Part shown: piece after piece, positions 1 through 12,377 of the stretch
How the letters are laid out: each line of letters begins with the position of its first letter
How positions within the stretch are numbered: position 1 is the stretch's first letter
Origin: Platanthera guangdongensis
Taxonomy: Eukaryota > Streptophyta > Magnoliopsida > Asparagales > Orchidaceae
Length of the DNA: 64,000 nucleotides
NCBI GenBank assembly: GCA_039583875.1
Contig: CM077152.1
Location: 22,915,538 to 22,979,537, forward strand
Direction: 5' to 3'
Made by a program: the position numbers and the translations under genes
Notes under the pieces: model-generated
The model's database searches: none
The model's input: the letters and a program-made list of their open reading frames with translations, nothing else
What the model was told of the DNA's origin: nothing

Positions 1-1689
1 TGTGAATCATCATCTGCTCTCTAGCTTCAAAAATCTAATCCATCATGTGCTAATCTGCTTGAATTTTACAATAATTATTACTAATTGCAATTTTCTTTCA
101 AACTGCTTCATTGGATCGAAGCAAATGCTTAATGAACGATTTTATAGATGCATGCAAACGCCGAACAAAAGACTCGGCAAACTCATTTAAATGATGCACA
201 TGGAACACGACAGACACGACACACCCTATAGCTGGAGATATGACAATGAACTAAATCTCTCAACAATGGGTTTGTTCTATCAAAAGACTCTTTGGGTGGA
301 GTGTAGAAATACTTATCGAGTGGTAGACGAATACTCAAATGACTCCATGAGACATCTGCACTAAAATATGAGCGCATAACGTGTCAAATGCCTCTTAGGG
401 GATGTGACACATCATGAGGCTCACGCGACATGGTATAGAAGAATAAGTCATGAGTGCAACGATCACCCAAACAAATGTTGAAGATGTTGACACACGTGTA
501 ACTCTGAGTTGTCTCGATTGTCTCCAAAAGGAAAAAAAAGCTCATCATCTGGTTGTCCAGGAGTTATGCATGAAAATTCATCGCAAGTGAGACAATCACC
601 CGAGCGAATACCCAAGATTTGACGTAAGGGTGTGGTGATTATCTCTATGAAAAAAGAACTCATCACGTGGGTCAGCCAGAGTAGGATGACTCTCTAGATA
701 GAAATCATTGTCAATAATAAAGTCATCGGGAACAAAATGACCCTGAACAACCGAAGCAACTACCACAAAGTCAAAACTATGCCCATTAATCTCACCCATA
801 AAGTGACTCGGCACTACCACATCGTGAAGCTCTGATGAAAAAGTATTCGAGCGTGAGCAAACGCTCGGGGAAGTATCTAAATTAACGCATGGGATAAGCG
901 AAGAACGTGTGACTAAAGGATCGATGGGAGTCACTCGTACTCACTCTCATCTAGGGTCGCAAAAAATGAATCAGAATCCAATGAGACCACTCATCGAACA
1001 AAGAATCTCACTGGAGTGGGACAAATCTGTACCATCAATGTTTGCTCGAGGGACTCTAAATAACGATATGTTAACTCATTATGTATCTCAAATCGAAGTC
1101 TAGACTGAAATTGAGAAGTGACCATGGTTGGCTACTCTGAGAGATCGCTCATCACTAGTAATTCATTAAACCAATCCCTATAGTCAGCGATGTTGATACA
1201 TGCCAGAGGGAAAATAATTGCTTGAGCATGCGACTCCGATATGATGCAGGAAAATACCTCTGACACAACTTACGCTTCATCCTCACCCAACTAGTGATAC
1301 GATGAAAATGATCCCACTCACGGGTCCTCTCAATGCTACACCAATATGCTCTCCTTTGATCTTGACGCCTAAGTTCTGCAAATTTAATTTACACTTACCA
1401 AATAGTTTAAAATAATTGAGGAAGTATTTCATGTCCACGAGCCAATAACTAAAAGATTTGGGACTCGATGATCCATCAAACGATGGAGCAACACGAAACG
1501 TACAATCGAGATCTCTCTCAAAATGATAATCCTCATAGTAATTATCACTAAGATAATCAAGTCGTATCAAAGGGTCAACATGATCAGCTTGTGTGTGGGG
1601 ATAAGGACGACAATAATCATCGTAGTAATCAACTCAAGCATTGTGGAATCATGTCGATGGGTCGACACGATCTCTGGAAATGTGTTGCA
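1..1689 (-). pseudogene. Family-B chromovirus gag-region relic, distal piece
   Basis: Degraded minus-strand coding remains. The stretch 1283-1570 reads with FERDLDCTFRVAPSFD and SPKSFSYWLVDMKYFL, matching the gag of the element at 55892-57364 (FERDLESQFLTVAPSF, SPESFSYWLVDMEYYL). The 183-934 stretch also aligns in order with 55.5-55.9 kb. All frames are broken by stops, so nothing functional is encoded. The relic runs off the left edge and resumes at 9127 after the Gypsy insertion. The host-element assignment is by comparison within the window; that it is chromoviral rests on the better copy, which keeps an integrase C-terminus. Confidence 0.7.
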
Positions 1690-3568
1690 TGTAACGGCCC
1701 CCTTACGACTACCGCTACAATTTAACTTAATCATTTCTTATTGAGCAAGGTAAGAACAATCAGAGTACAACAATATATAAGAAAGAGTACGAGAAGTAAA
1801 ATACTAAGACAAATAATCATTCACTTCATTTCATAACTGATATAAAAAGTGCATCATGATCAAAAGGTAGCCTGAAACAACTCTACTAAGGCTTACCAAC
1901 ACTGTACAGACAAAAAGGTAGCCATATATCTATACCAAAAGGGCTTACCGACACTATACAGACAGACTCAGACTAAACAACTACATGCAATAAAACTGAA
2001 ACTCCTCGTGGGGACACTCTGGGTCTCTGCGCATCTCTCTGTGCTCCTCTAGTTCGAAGGACTGCTGAGTAAACCTCCACCCAAAGTCGATACTTCTTTT
2101 CCTGCCGAGGAGTGCATGGTCGACGTTGACTACTGGTGACTGGGACCGCCTCTTTCTTGACCTGTTTAGTTGATTTTCTAATTAGTCAAAAGACTATGTG
2201 AACTCTTAGTTTTCCTTCTGGAATTAGTTCATTTGTCCTTTCATTTTATGTAGTCTCATAATGACTTAATTTTCTTTCTTGTATTCTTTGTTAGACTTAT
2301 ATGTCATAGTTATGGGCGATATGAAGTGTAAATTAAGTGTCTTTGTCTCACACCTTTCATGTAACATTTTTCTCGTGCCCTTGTCTCGCACGTTAATATT
2401 ACCTTTCGTGCCTTTAACTCGCACGTTAAGATTTACTATTCATATAGCCCACGATATTGACATATCATTTCTTATTCTTGCATTTGACTTATCATGGTTT
2501 GTCCTTGTCTCCTATTACTTAACTTGACTTGCCTACACGACATATTATCTTGACTTGTCACATTATATTTTCTCTCTTTTGTTCGACCTTAAAATTTCAA
2601 TAACACGTTAATAATTAACTGAAAGTAATACAATATACAAATAGGAAATAAGAACTCATTGTGGTCTTTCCTTCGCCTTTATCCATGCCTTTATCTCTGC
2701 CACCGTCTTCTCTACGATTCTCAGCACTTCGTGATGCCATAACCTAAGTGAAATTATTCGTAATTATTATACATACATACCACACATTGATTTCATAGGT
2801 TCCACTTGACCTACTTAGATCAAGGGACAATATTCCAATTAGGGTTTCGCTGCCCTAAGTGCAATTTAGTTTATTGTTACCATTTGAGTGAAGGGGCAGT
2901 CATACCTAGCCTCCAAATAATTATTTGGAGTTAGGGGACTGACATTTCCCTCAAATCATTCGGTAGAAAATCATGGGGATGAGACATACTTGCTACGAAT
3001 CCTTTCCCCATCCTCATACATGTGCCTAAATTTCGAAATCTCTAATACATCACCTAGGGTTTCTCCAAATGACTAAAAATTGAGGATTAGAGCATGAACA
3101 ACACTTACAGAAACTTTTCATACGAGTAAAATTGAAGGAAAGCTTAAAACACTAAACCCTAGGCGTTCTCCATCTCCAAAACATACAAAATCTTCATAAA
3201 AGGAACAAGAGGAATGGAGAGGAGAAGATTACCTCTCAAACGAAGGAGAAATCACGCAAAACAGAGGAGATTTGAGGCTCCTATGGTGATCGGCGTCGGG
3301 CGGCTCCTGCGGCTTCCGTCGGGTTCTCCGCGTGAAAATGAGAAGAACAACATAGGCGGGGTTCTTTTATTCCTCTCGGACGGCACCGCTTAAGCCTTGC
3401 TCAACACCTAACCAAAGACTTCTTGAGCCGGCCCTTTTGAACCCCAACCGGTCATTTCTTTCCCCTTCATCTGGTCACCTAATTACTATACTCATTTAGC
3501 TATTAAGGTTATAATAATTAATTCATATGTGTTTATTCTTGCATACCTAATTACTCGGTGGCATCACA
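1690..3568 (-). repeat. 3' LTR of the Gypsy element
   Basis: 1879-bp direct repeat of 7272-9121, about 95% alike by eye with small indels. It begins TGTAACGGCC and ends GGCATCACA. No plausible gene; the open frames at 2279-2527 and 7863-8111 recur simply because the LTR is duplicated. Confidence 0.93.
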
Positions 3569-3582
3569 ATTCTCCCCTCATT
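3569..3582 (-). other. Polypurine tract
   Basis: On the minus strand a purine run AATGAGGGGAGAAT lies directly before the 3' LTR (TGTGATGCC). This is the normal plus-strand primer position. Confidence 0.75.
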
Positions 3583-3603
3583 AAATTTTCGTCCTCGAAA
3601 ATC

Positions 3604-4225
3604 TTTACTTTGAATCTCTTTTAATTTGTTGAGGGAAGAGATTTCTCATCTCATCTTCTTTCTCCCATGTTGCTTCATATATACTATGTCTTTTACACCA
3701 GACTTTGACAAACCGAACTTCTCTATTTCGGAGTTGTTTATTTTGTCAATCCACTATCTTGTATGGCTCTGTTGGACTTGATAAGTCAGCTTCAATTTGA
3801 ATTTGTTCAGAAGGGACTATTGATTCCGGATTTGATATATATTTCCTCAGTGAAGAGACGTGAAAGACATCATGAAGGTTCTGAAGAGTAACAGATAATG
3901 CCAAGCGATAGGCCACCTCTACAATCCTTTTTGTGATTGGAAAAGGTCCCACATATCGTGGACTAAGTTTCCCAAGTCGACGTATTCGTGAAACCCCTTT
4001 GAACGGTTTTATTTTCAGACAAACCAAATCGCCTACATTAAACTCGACTCTTTGATATCTGACGTTAAAATATTTTTGTTGTATGTCTTGTGCTACTTTC
4101 AACCTTTCATGTATAAGTTCAAGCTTCTCATTTACTTTGTCGACTTGTTCCTGTTTGAATAATCTTTGTTCACCATCCTCTGTCCAACTTAAAGGGGTGC
4201 GACACCTTTGTAAGTCGATCAACAA
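3604..4225 (-). pseudogene. Integrase C-terminus plus chromodomain-like tail
   Basis: The reading contains RCRTPLSWTEDGEQ, then KLSPRYVGPFPI and LHDVFHVSSLRKY, the usual end of Tekay/Del integrases. It continues past one TGA (near 3744) into LRNREVRFVKVWCK and EATWEKEDEM, which resembles the short chromodomain of this clade. These domains normally bind viral DNA and direct insertion to heterochromatin. The frame joins directly to the integrase N-terminal part at about 4200, so the segment that should hold the catalytic D-D-E triad is absent. Confidence 0.82.
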
Positions 4226-4723
4226 TCACCCATATTCCATTATTTCCAGCTTTATTTCGTGGCAATCCCATGACAAAATCCATGACGATATCTTCACATT
4301 TCCATTCAGGGATGGGTAAGGATTGTAGGTACCCGTCGGGCTTCTGATGTTCTGCCTTTACAAGCTGACATGTATGACACGTAGCAATATACTTGACTAC
4401 ATCGGTTTTCATATCTAGCCACCAAAAGTCCTGCTTGAGATCTTGATACATTTTTGTTCTACCAGGGTGAATTGAATATGTTGTATTATGGCTTCATAAA
4501 GTATTTCTGATCGAATTGTATCGACATCAGGAATACACAACCTTCCGTTTAAAAGTAACAACCCGTTTGTCTCTACAAATGTTGTTGATTGGCCACTTTT
4601 AACTTTCTCAAATAATTTCACAAAGATTGGATCATGAGTCATCACCTTCCTTACCCTTTCTTTCAGTGAATGCTCCACGATTAATTGAAAGAGTAAGCCT
4701 TGACAGAAGTTGGTGTTGACCAA
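4170..4723 (-). pseudogene. Integrase N-terminal (zinc-binding) remnant
   Basis: Minus-strand reading has the HHCC region end CHTCQLVKAEHQKP followed by PIPEWKCEDIVMDFVMGLPR and WVIVDRLTKVSHP. After this the protein jumps to RCRTPLSW, which in intact relatives lies roughly 150 residues further on, so the catalytic core is deleted. Upstream, 4415-4723 keeps the linker between RNase H and integrase (KERVRKVMTHDP). A frameshift separates the two readings near 4450. Confidence 0.8.
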
Positions 4724-5976
4724 ATCATAATTGCTTCTACTTTTGCTGGGTCTACAGATAGTTCACATTTTGTAACAACATGACCCAAGAAAGAGACTTC
4801 CTTCAACCAAAATTCACATTTCGAAAACTTCGCATATAAGGCATGGTTCCTTAGTGTTTGTAACACAATCTTTAGGTGCTCTGTATGATCCTTCTAGTCT
4901 TTTGAATAAATCAAAATATCATCAATGAAGACAATAACGAATTTGTCTAAAAATTCTTTGAACACTCGGTTCATTAAATCCATAAAAACAGCTGGCGCGT
5001 TGGTTAAACCAAATGGCATGACCACGAACTCAAAGTGTTTGTATCTCGTACTAAAAGCTGTTTTATAAATATCATCTTTCTTGACTCTCATTTGATGATA
5101 ACTCAATCTCAAATCAATTTTGGAAAATACCTTCGCATTAGCCAATTGATCGAATAGATCATCGATGCGGGGCAGAGGGTATTGATTTCGTATTGTCAAT
5201 TTATTAAGTTCGCGATAATCAATACATAAACGTAGCGAACCATCTTTCTTTTTCACAAACAGTACTGGAGCTCCCCACGGTGAAGTACTTGGACGTATGA
5301 AATCTTTATCTAACAATTCTTGTAACTGGCTCTTTAACTGTGTCATTTCCCTAGGAGCTATCCGGTATGGTGCTTTTGCTACAGGTGCAGCTCCTTCCTT
5401 TAACTTAATGGCAAACTCAACTTCTCGAACTGGGGGTATTCCTGGTAAGTCTTCCGGAAATACGTCTAGAAAAACACAAACCACCGGAAATGCAGTAGGT
5501 TCACTTTTCACCGTATCACTTCCTTTCAGCATTACCAATATTGCCTCACAACCTTTCCTTACTTTATTCATCGCTTTTAGGGAGGAGATCATAACCTTTG
5601 AGACTTCACTCATTCCCTTAAAGTTACTTCGTGTCTGGTCGTTCATTTTAAAGGTAATCTCCTTCTTTTTACAATTGATGATGGCCTCATGCTTTGACAA
5701 CCAATCCATTCCTAAGATGATGTCGAATTCTGATAGGGGCAATCCAACAACATCGATCTCAACTGATTGATTATCAATCGTTAGACTTACCATACATCTC
5801 AACCTTGTATTCATTTCTGTGTTGTTAGGCATTGTGACTTTCAGGTCATTATGAGACTGATATGGTTCCATGTTTAACTGTTTCACTGCCGCTGAAGCGA
5901 TGAAAGAGTGACTCGCTCCAGTGTCGAATAAGACTTCCATAATATGATTGTGAACGGAAATCATACATGTTATCAC
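4681..5976 (-). pseudogene. Protease-reverse transcriptase of Gypsy element
   Basis: An open stretch (4894-5976, 360 residues) starts within the aspartic protease, with active-site [12 protein letters not shown]. It runs through the RT fingers ([31 protein letters not shown]) to the catalytic [11 protein letters not shown], which replaces the common YVDD/YIDD box and keeps both aspartates. A stop follows at about 4891, then the same frame continues as [11 protein letters not shown] and VSFLGHVV to PTSV. There the reading leaps to sequence downstream of RNase H, so RNase H (several hundred bp) has been lost. The RT is therefore recognisable but disconnected from a complete polyprotein. Confidence 0.88.
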
Positions 5977-6068
5977 TGTATAATGTGCTTTCGCCTCCTG
6001 TTGATTAAGATTAAAAACCCTTGGTTGAACTTGTCTTTCTTTCGAGGGTTGTTGGATGGATCCCGAGG

Positions 6069-6434
6069 CTATCGAATCAATGTTTTTCCTTTGTCAAGGC
6101 AATGTAGGGTTGATGATTGGCCTAGACCTCCTCTTGCATTCCTTCCAGCTTCTGTTTTCCGCAAGGGACATTCGTGCTTTAGATGCCCGGGGCGATAACA
6201 TTTAAAACAAACTCCTGTTCCTTTTAGACATTCTCCCGGATGAGCTTTCCCACATTTCCCACAAATGGGATAGCTGGCAGTACCACTTGCTGCGGGGGCT
6301 GGCGTCGGAGGACCCCTTTTTGACTTTTTCCATTTCAAGCCTCCACTTTTCCCCGAGAAGGCCTTGCTTTGCTGCTCTTCAGTCATCCTTTTTCGTTGCA
6401 CTTGCATCTCAGTTCTCCTTTGAGAACTCTCCAC
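6069..6434 (-). pseudogene. Gag nucleocapsid part with zinc knuckle
   Basis: Minus-strand reading includes CGKCGKAHPGEC and the zinc knuckle CFKCYRPGHLKHEC (C-x2-C-x4-H-x4-C), which packages genomic RNA. It is in frame with the gag segment at 6441-6638 across one TGA stop and out of frame with the protease stretch downstream. Confidence 0.82.
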
Positions 6435-6440
6435 ATCTCT

Positions 6441-7121
6441 TCATATGAGCTTTGCAGTCTCCACCAACTCATTATAATGCTTGATTCGTTGGGAAATCAG
6501 ATGTACTTTGACATCTTCTCGTAGATCTAACTGAAAACGGAAACAACGTTCTCGTTCGTTTGGTACTAAGTCATTTGCATAGTATGTCAATTGAGTAAAC
6601 TCAATTTCATATTGTACTACTGATCGATTTCCCTGCATCAGACGGAGAAACTTCTACTGAATGATTCGTTTCTCGGACGACGGCACAAACCAACTAACGA
6701 ATTCATCTAGAAATTCGTCCCAAGGAATATCAATTAGTGCACGTCCAAAGAAAATTCCCTGTTTCAGACTATCCCACCATCTACTAGCTTCTCCCTCAAA
6801 CAGAAAAGTAACTAGTTCAATCCGTCGATCTTCTGGACATCTAATTGCTTGAAAGATTACCTCGATCTTCTTGATCCAGTCCTCAGTTTCCATTGGCGTT
6901 CCACCACCACGAAAGGTTGGCGGCCTCATATCCAGGAATTGCTTTAAGTGTATATCCACCGTATCCCGCGTCGGTAGTGACGCAGTATTACCCATTCGAA
7001 TTGCCTCCGCCAAAGCTTGCATAACCTCTGCTAAGGGAGGGTTCGACCTTCCGGAGCTATAACTTTCTTCTGTCATCGCAGCTCGTTCCCTTTCCAATTC
7101 TTCCCTTTCTCTTCTACGCAT
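6441..7121 (-). pseudogene. Gag capsid part of Gypsy element
   Basis: Two readings in the same frame (6654-7121 and 6441-6638), separated by a single TAG, form a retrotransposon gag. PPTFRGGGTPMETEDWIKKI, FLFEGEASRWWDSLKQ, FVSWFVPSSEKR and YYANDLVPNERERCFRF follow the usual capsid order. The ATG at 7121 lies about 130 nt inside the primer site, an ordinary leader length. Gag would form the cytoplasmic particle; the stop makes it a pseudogene. Confidence 0.85.
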
Positions 7122-7253
7122 ATACGTTTGGAATTTCCTGAAATACGGAAATTAAATTCAGGAGTTGGAAAAGATCGTAAATGTCATAAATGGTGTTATT
7201 TGTCAGCGTATATTTACTTAACGTACGCTTATCACCCCAATGTTCATAACCTA

Positions 7254-7265
7254 GCTCTGATACCA
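7254..7265 (-). other. Primer-binding site (tRNA-iMet)
   Basis: Minus-strand TGGTATCAGAGC, the complement of the initiator tRNA-Met 3' end, lies 6 nt inside the 5' LTR (7272). Confidence 0.9.
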
Positions 7266-7271
7266 ATTAAC

Positions 7272-9121
7272 TGTAACGGCCCCCTTACGATTACAGCTAC
7301 AATTTAACTTAATCATTTCTTATTGACCAAGGTAAGAACAATCAGAGTACAACAATATATAAGAAAGAGTACGAGAAGTAAAATACTATGACAAATAACC
7401 ATTCATTTCATTTCATAACTGATATAAAAAGTACATCATGATCAAAAGGTAGCCTGAAACAACTCTACTAAGGCTTACCAACACTGTACAGACAAAAAGG
7501 TAGTCATATATCTATACCAAAAGGGCTTACCGACACTATACATACAAACTCAGACTAAACAACTACATGAAATAAAACTGAAACTCCTCGTGGGGACACT
7601 CTGGGTCTCTGCACCTCTCTCTGCGCTCATCTAGTACGCCAAGGACTGCTGAGTAAACCTCCACCCAAAGACGATACTTCTTTTCCTGCCGAGGAGTGCA
7701 TGGTCGACGTTAACTACTGGTGACTAGGACCGCCTATTTCTTGACCTATTTAGTTGATTTTCTAATTAGTCAAAGGACTAAGTGAATTCTTAGTTTTCCT
7801 TCTGGAATTAGTTCATTTGTCCTTTCATTTTATGTAGTCTCATAATGACTTAATTTTCTTTCTTGTATTCTTTGTTAGACTTATATGTCATAGTTATGGG
7901 CGATATGAAGTGTAAATTAAGTGTCCTTGTCTCACACCTTTCATGTAACATTTTTCCCGTGCCCTTGTCTCGCACGTTAATATTACCTTTCGTGCCCTTA
8001 ACTCGCACATTAAGATTTACTATTCATACAGCCCACGAAATTGACATATCATTTCTTATTCTTGCATTTGACTTATCACAGTTTGTCTTTGTCTCCTATT
8101 TACTAAATTGACATATCATTTTCTTTCTCTTTTGTTCGACTTTAAAATTTCAATAACACGTTAATAATTAACTGAAAGTAATACAATGTACAAGTAGGAA
8201 ATAAGAACTCATTGTGGTCTTTTCTTTGCTTTTATCCATGCCTTTATCTCTGCCACCGTCTTCTCTACGATTCCCAGCACTTCGGGATTACATAACCTAA
8301 GTGAAATTATTCGTAATTATTATCCATACATACCACACATTGATTTCATCGGTTCCACTTGACCTACTTAGGTCAAGGGACATTATTCCAATTAGGGCTT
8401 CGCTGCCCTAAGTGCAATTTAGTTTATTGTTACCATTTGAGTGAAGGGGCAGCCATACCTAGCCTCCAAATAATTATTTGGAGTTAGGGGACTGACATTT
8501 CCCTCAAATCATTCGCTAGAAAATCATGGGGAGGAGGCAAACTTGCTACGAATCCTTTCCCCATCCTCATACGTGTGCCTAAATTTCGAAATCTCTAATA
8601 CTTCACCTAGGGTTTCTCCAAATGACTAAAAATTGAGGATTAGAGCATGAACAACACTTACAGAAACTTTTCATACGAGTAAGATTGAAGGAAAGCTTAA
8701 AACACAAAACCCTAGGTTTTCTCCATCTCCAAAACATACAAAATCTTCATAAAAGGAATAAGAGGACTGGAGAGGAGAAGATTACCTCTCAAACGAAGGA
8801 GGAATCACGCGAAACGGAGGAGATTTGAGGCTCTTGTGGTGATCGGCGTCGGGCCGCTCCTGCGGCTTCCGTCGGGTTCTCCGCGTGAAAATGAGAAGAA
8901 CAACATAGGTGGGGTTCTTTTATTCCTCTCGGACGGCACCGCTTAAGCCTACTCGACACCTAACCAAAGACTTCTTGAGCCGGTCCTTTTGAACCCCAAC
9001 CGGTCATTTCTTACACCTCCATCTGGTCACCTAATTACTATACTCATTTAGCTATTAAGGTTATAATAATTAATTCATATGTGCTTATTCTTGCATACCT
9101 AATTACTCAGGTGGCGTCACA
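7272..9121 (-). repeat. 5' LTR of the Gypsy element
   Basis: 1850-bp direct repeat partner of 1690-3568. It begins TGTAACGGCC, ends GTGGCGTCACA and is followed by the TTGCA target duplication. Confidence 0.93.
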
Positions 9122-9126
9122 TTGCA

Positions 9127-9290
9127 AACGAGAATAATCATCCTAATAATATGGGGATCTCTCTAAAGTGGCTATATTGGGTTGGGCGTAGATAGACTCG
9201 AAATCCTCAAATAGAGGAGAAGGGTGACAATGATAACTAGACATGAAAAAACCTATGAGACTCAATAACTGCATATCAAAATAAAGCCCG
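9127..9290 (-). pseudogene. Family-B gag relic, 5' piece
   Basis: Continues the relic interrupted at 1689. Sequence around 9150-9280 aligns with 57280-57410 of the better copy, including the start region that reads ACATGAAAAAACC and TGCATATCAAAA on the plus strand. The primer site expected next (present at 57433) is not recognisable here. Confidence 0.65.
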
Positions 9291-9790
9291 AACGTGGAGA
9301 TGGCAGTGGGGAGGACTAGGAGATGGCAGTTTGCAGTGAGGAGAGCTACATAGGTGGTGGTTGGCGGCGGAGGAGGATGAGGATGCTGTTTGCGGCTGAG
9401 GAGGCTGGGTACGTGGTGGATTGCGATAGTATGGGGCTGTGGATAGGGGAAATAGGGTCAAAAAAGAAGTAAAGGAGGATAAGGCAGTGGCTCGGTGATA
9501 GTAGAAAGGGGTTGTTGTGTAATCGACAGCGGGAAGGTGGTCTGGCGGCTGGGCGTAGGCGTCAAGGGCTGAGAGGCAGGGGAAGTCGCAGAATGTTATG
9601 TCAGAAGGAGCGACTTGATGGAGGAGGATGGAAACGGGATGCAGGTCGCAAGAAATAGCAGGATGCGAGGATGGATGAGCAGTGGGATGCAATGATGTAG
9701 GAAAACAAGAACTCTAGGAGTTGCACCAAGGGAGGCCTCTCAGAGTCTCACCGGGAGGATGAATCGACGATTTACTACCAGCGAAAGACA
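9291..9790 (-). repeat. Probable fragment of a family-B-like LTR
   Basis: G-rich on the plus strand. Sequence around 9705-9760 (CTCTAGGAGTTGCACCAAGG then GAGTCTCACCGGGAGG) resembles the block in the solo LTR at 62504-62550 (CAAGGAGTCGTCACCAAGG, GAGTCGGCACCGCGG). It sits where the 5' LTR of the split relic should be. The ends are not defined. Confidence 0.4.
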
Positions 9791-10488
9791 AGTCCATCGG
9801 TCGTGAGAGGTGTGACGCTTTTCTCCTACTCCGTGTGATGTCGAGCGCCTCCCAACACCTTCACCGCCCCATGCAAAGCTACCTCCTTCCCTCCTCTTGC
9901 CTCCATAGCCTAACCATGCCTTCTCCATGCTACAGCCCACCGTTCATATGATTCCCCTGCCCAAGCCGCTCCTCTCCAGTGTTCCTCGCAGCAATCCACC
10001 TCTCACATGAGCCTCCATCCCCAACCTCCCTCGTCAATACCTTCCCATCCCCCTCCTCTATGGAAAAACCATCCCTCTCTATGGAAAAACCATCCCCCTC
10101 CTCTATGGAAAAACCATCACCAACCACCTGCCTGCTCACCCTAGCCATCAAACATCAGTTACCTACTGTTCCACCTGCCAAATACCACTGAGCCACTCCA
10201 TCTCCTTCCCCAACTACAGGCCAATAACCTCTTCCCCCATACAGTAGCCTAATTAACTTCCCCACTGCCAACCCTCCATTTCTTCTACAAAAACAATTAC
10301 CTCCACTCCCCATTAATCCCTGGACAGCCACAACTACTTTGCCAAGTTGCATCTGCTATGTCGTCGACTTCCAGATTTGCTCCATTACACCGACCGCTCT
10401 TCTATTTGGTGAAATCCACATTTACTTAGATTATTTTACACTTGTGCTAATATATCAAGATTATTTCAAATAATATTTTACTCAATTT
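9791..10488. other. Unassigned C-rich stretch with short tandem repeat
   Basis: No convincing coding signal. At about 10047-10118 a unit containing CTATGGAAAAACCATCC is repeated three times with 20-24-bp spacing. The remainder is proline-codon-like low complexity. Confidence 0.5.
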
Positions 10489-10493
10489 AATTT

Positions 10494-10668
10494 TGTTGAA
10501 AATAAGAAAAAGAAATTTCAAGTACATTCTATTCATCCCACAAAGGGTTATTTAAAGGACTTACACAAGACATACAAATACTTGTAGAGTGTGCGGGACT
10601 AAACCCATACAGAACCTAAGGACTCTTACATGGACTAGAATAATAATAGAAATGTGCAAACTCCAACA
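10494..10668 (-). repeat. 3' LTR, short Copia derivative
   Basis: 175-bp direct repeat of 12204-12377, TGTTGAAAATAAG to CTCCAACA. Confidence 0.88.
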
Positions 10669-12192
10669 CTCCCTCTCAAGTTGAAGGGGAAAACTACAGT
10701 TTGAAAACATCATAGAAGTATTGGAGGTAGGCGAGGTGCGAAAAAACATCAGACGAGCCACTAGGGGAAATTCCAAACCGGGGGCATAGCGACACAGCGT
10801 AAACCCACATACGATGCAAGTCCCAAACACGACGTTGACTCGCTGAAATCAGGTCATCCAACATCATCTACACACGCATGTGGAAGGTAACGGAAGATGT
10901 GGGGATAATCATCAAACGAACAACCAGGGATAATCCGTCGGGGATAATCTGTCGGGTATAATCCACACAAAGGGCGCTCTCATATCACACAATCTTGCAC
11001 GACACGGTCCCACACAACACAACCTATTGAAATTAAGACAACCAACAATAATCGTACCACAACACATGTACCATGGAAAAAATGGGGAGAAGAAAACAAG
11101 ACACGACATAAGCCTAGAGGTTGTGTAGGACTAAGATGAGAGTCGGGAAATATCATCTGAGCCGTCTTCGTCCCAAACACTCCCCTCACGTGAGACTCAC
11201 GTGCATATAGGCACGACTAAGACAAACTTATATTAAACAACAACAAAGCAACGACATGTAAAGACACATAAAAATGACAAAAAAACTACCATTAAACTTC
11301 TTCATTAGCAAGAGATCTGCACTCCGAAAGGGAAAGCAGAGGCCGGAATTGGTCGAAGCACGAGGGGCGGCAGCTGGAGGTGGTTGGTAGCATCGAAAAC
11401 ATGAAGGACAACGGTTGGAAGCAGATGGAACACACCAATCGGGAAGAGGGGTAGCGACTAGCAGCTGGAGAGGAGGTGGCAACGGAGAATGAAGCGAGGG
11501 CAACGCATCTCCAACAGGGCTTCCAGGCTCGAGTAGAACATCTTCTACTCAAGCGGCGAGCAGATCGAGCGAGAAGATGTAGAAGAATAGAGGATCGAAA
11601 CCACAAGACGAGAGTAGCGGCGGTATCATCGATGAAGAAGGCAGACAGTATCGATGTAGTCGACAAAGGTAAGCTCTGTCGAGCTCAGAAGCAGCACTTA
11701 TCTGGCGCTAAACAATTTAACGGGAGATGAAACCGTAAGAACTGAATTTGTCGACGACGGGAAGAGCAGTCGTGATCGAAGAAAAAGACACAAGAGAGCG
11801 CTGACTGGATCGGTGACAGGAGAATGAGACTTGCATTTGTTGATCTGGAACCGGGAGAACGACGAGAGGCAGACGGGGGCAGAAGACCTCGTCTTCAACA
11901 ATGAGCAGTGAAAGGGCTCGATAGCTGGACCAGAAGCAGCTGAGGGGCTCGTCAAGGCCAGCGATCGAAGAAGTCGAGACTGGCATAGGAACGACAAGCG
12001 AAGCAGTCTCATTCACTCGAGAGGGGCATGCGACGGGCTAGTAGATGGAAGCAGCAACTCGACGGAAACTGGCTCAATAGACGACGAGATCGTGAGAAGC
12101 TAGCAGCGAGCAGTAGAAAGACACAGGAGCAAAAGGACCTGATCTTAGACCTAACAGACGCGGACGAGAAAAGTAGGAGGAAATAATTTTTA

Positions 12193-12203
12193 CTCTGATA
12201 TCA
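12193..12203 (-). other. Primer-binding site variant
   Basis: Minus strand TGATATCAGAG, immediately inside the 5' LTR. It differs at one base from TGGTATCAGAG. Confidence 0.75.
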
Positions 12204-12377
12204 TGTTGAAAATAAGAAAAGGAAATTGAAAGTGCATTTTATTCATCCCATAAATGGGGGTATTTAAAGGACTTACACCAGACATAAATATTTGTAGACA
12301 GTGTAGGACTAAACCCATACATACTAAAGGACTCTTATATGGACTAAAATAATAATATAAATGTTCAAACTCCAACA
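12204..12377 (-). repeat. 5' LTR, short Copia derivative
   Basis: 174-bp partner of 10494-10668, followed by the AATTT duplication. Confidence 0.88.

Larger units (their letters stand above)
1690..9121 (-). mobile_element. Ty3/Gypsy chromovirus (Tekay/Del-like), internally deleted
   Basis: Complete two-ended insertion: LTRs 1690-3568 and 7272-9121 beginning TGTAACGGCC and ending ATCACA/GTCACA, flanked by a perfect 5-bp target duplication TTGCA (1685-1689 and 9122-9126). The primer site is at 7254-7265 and the polypurine tract abuts 3568, both placing the element on the minus strand. Domain order gag, zinc knuckle, protease, RT, integrase ends, chromodomain-like tail fits the Tekay/Del group. 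RNase H and the integrase catalytic core are missing and several stops are present, so it cannot move by itself. It is inserted inside an older family-B gag relic, dating the two relative to each other. Confidence 0.93.
10494..12377 (-). mobile_element. Non-autonomous Copia-type LTR element
   Basis: Short LTRs 10494-10668 (175 bp) and 12204-12377 (174 bp), TGTTGAAAATAAG to CTCCAACA, are flanked by a perfect target duplication AATTT (10489-10493, 12378-12382). The minus-strand primer site TGATATCAGAG is one mismatch from the canonical tRNA-iMet site and touches the right LTR. The sequence after the left LTR (CTCCCTCTCAAGTTGAAGGG) resembles the pol end next to the 3' LTR in Copia elements. The 1535-bp interior has no recognisable gag or pol, so it must depend on other elements. 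Confidence 0.88.

Noticed and set aside
2279..2527. 82-codon frame, repeated at 7863-8111
   Set aside because: Both lie at the same place in the two LTRs of one Gypsy element; duplication of the LTR explains the conservation.
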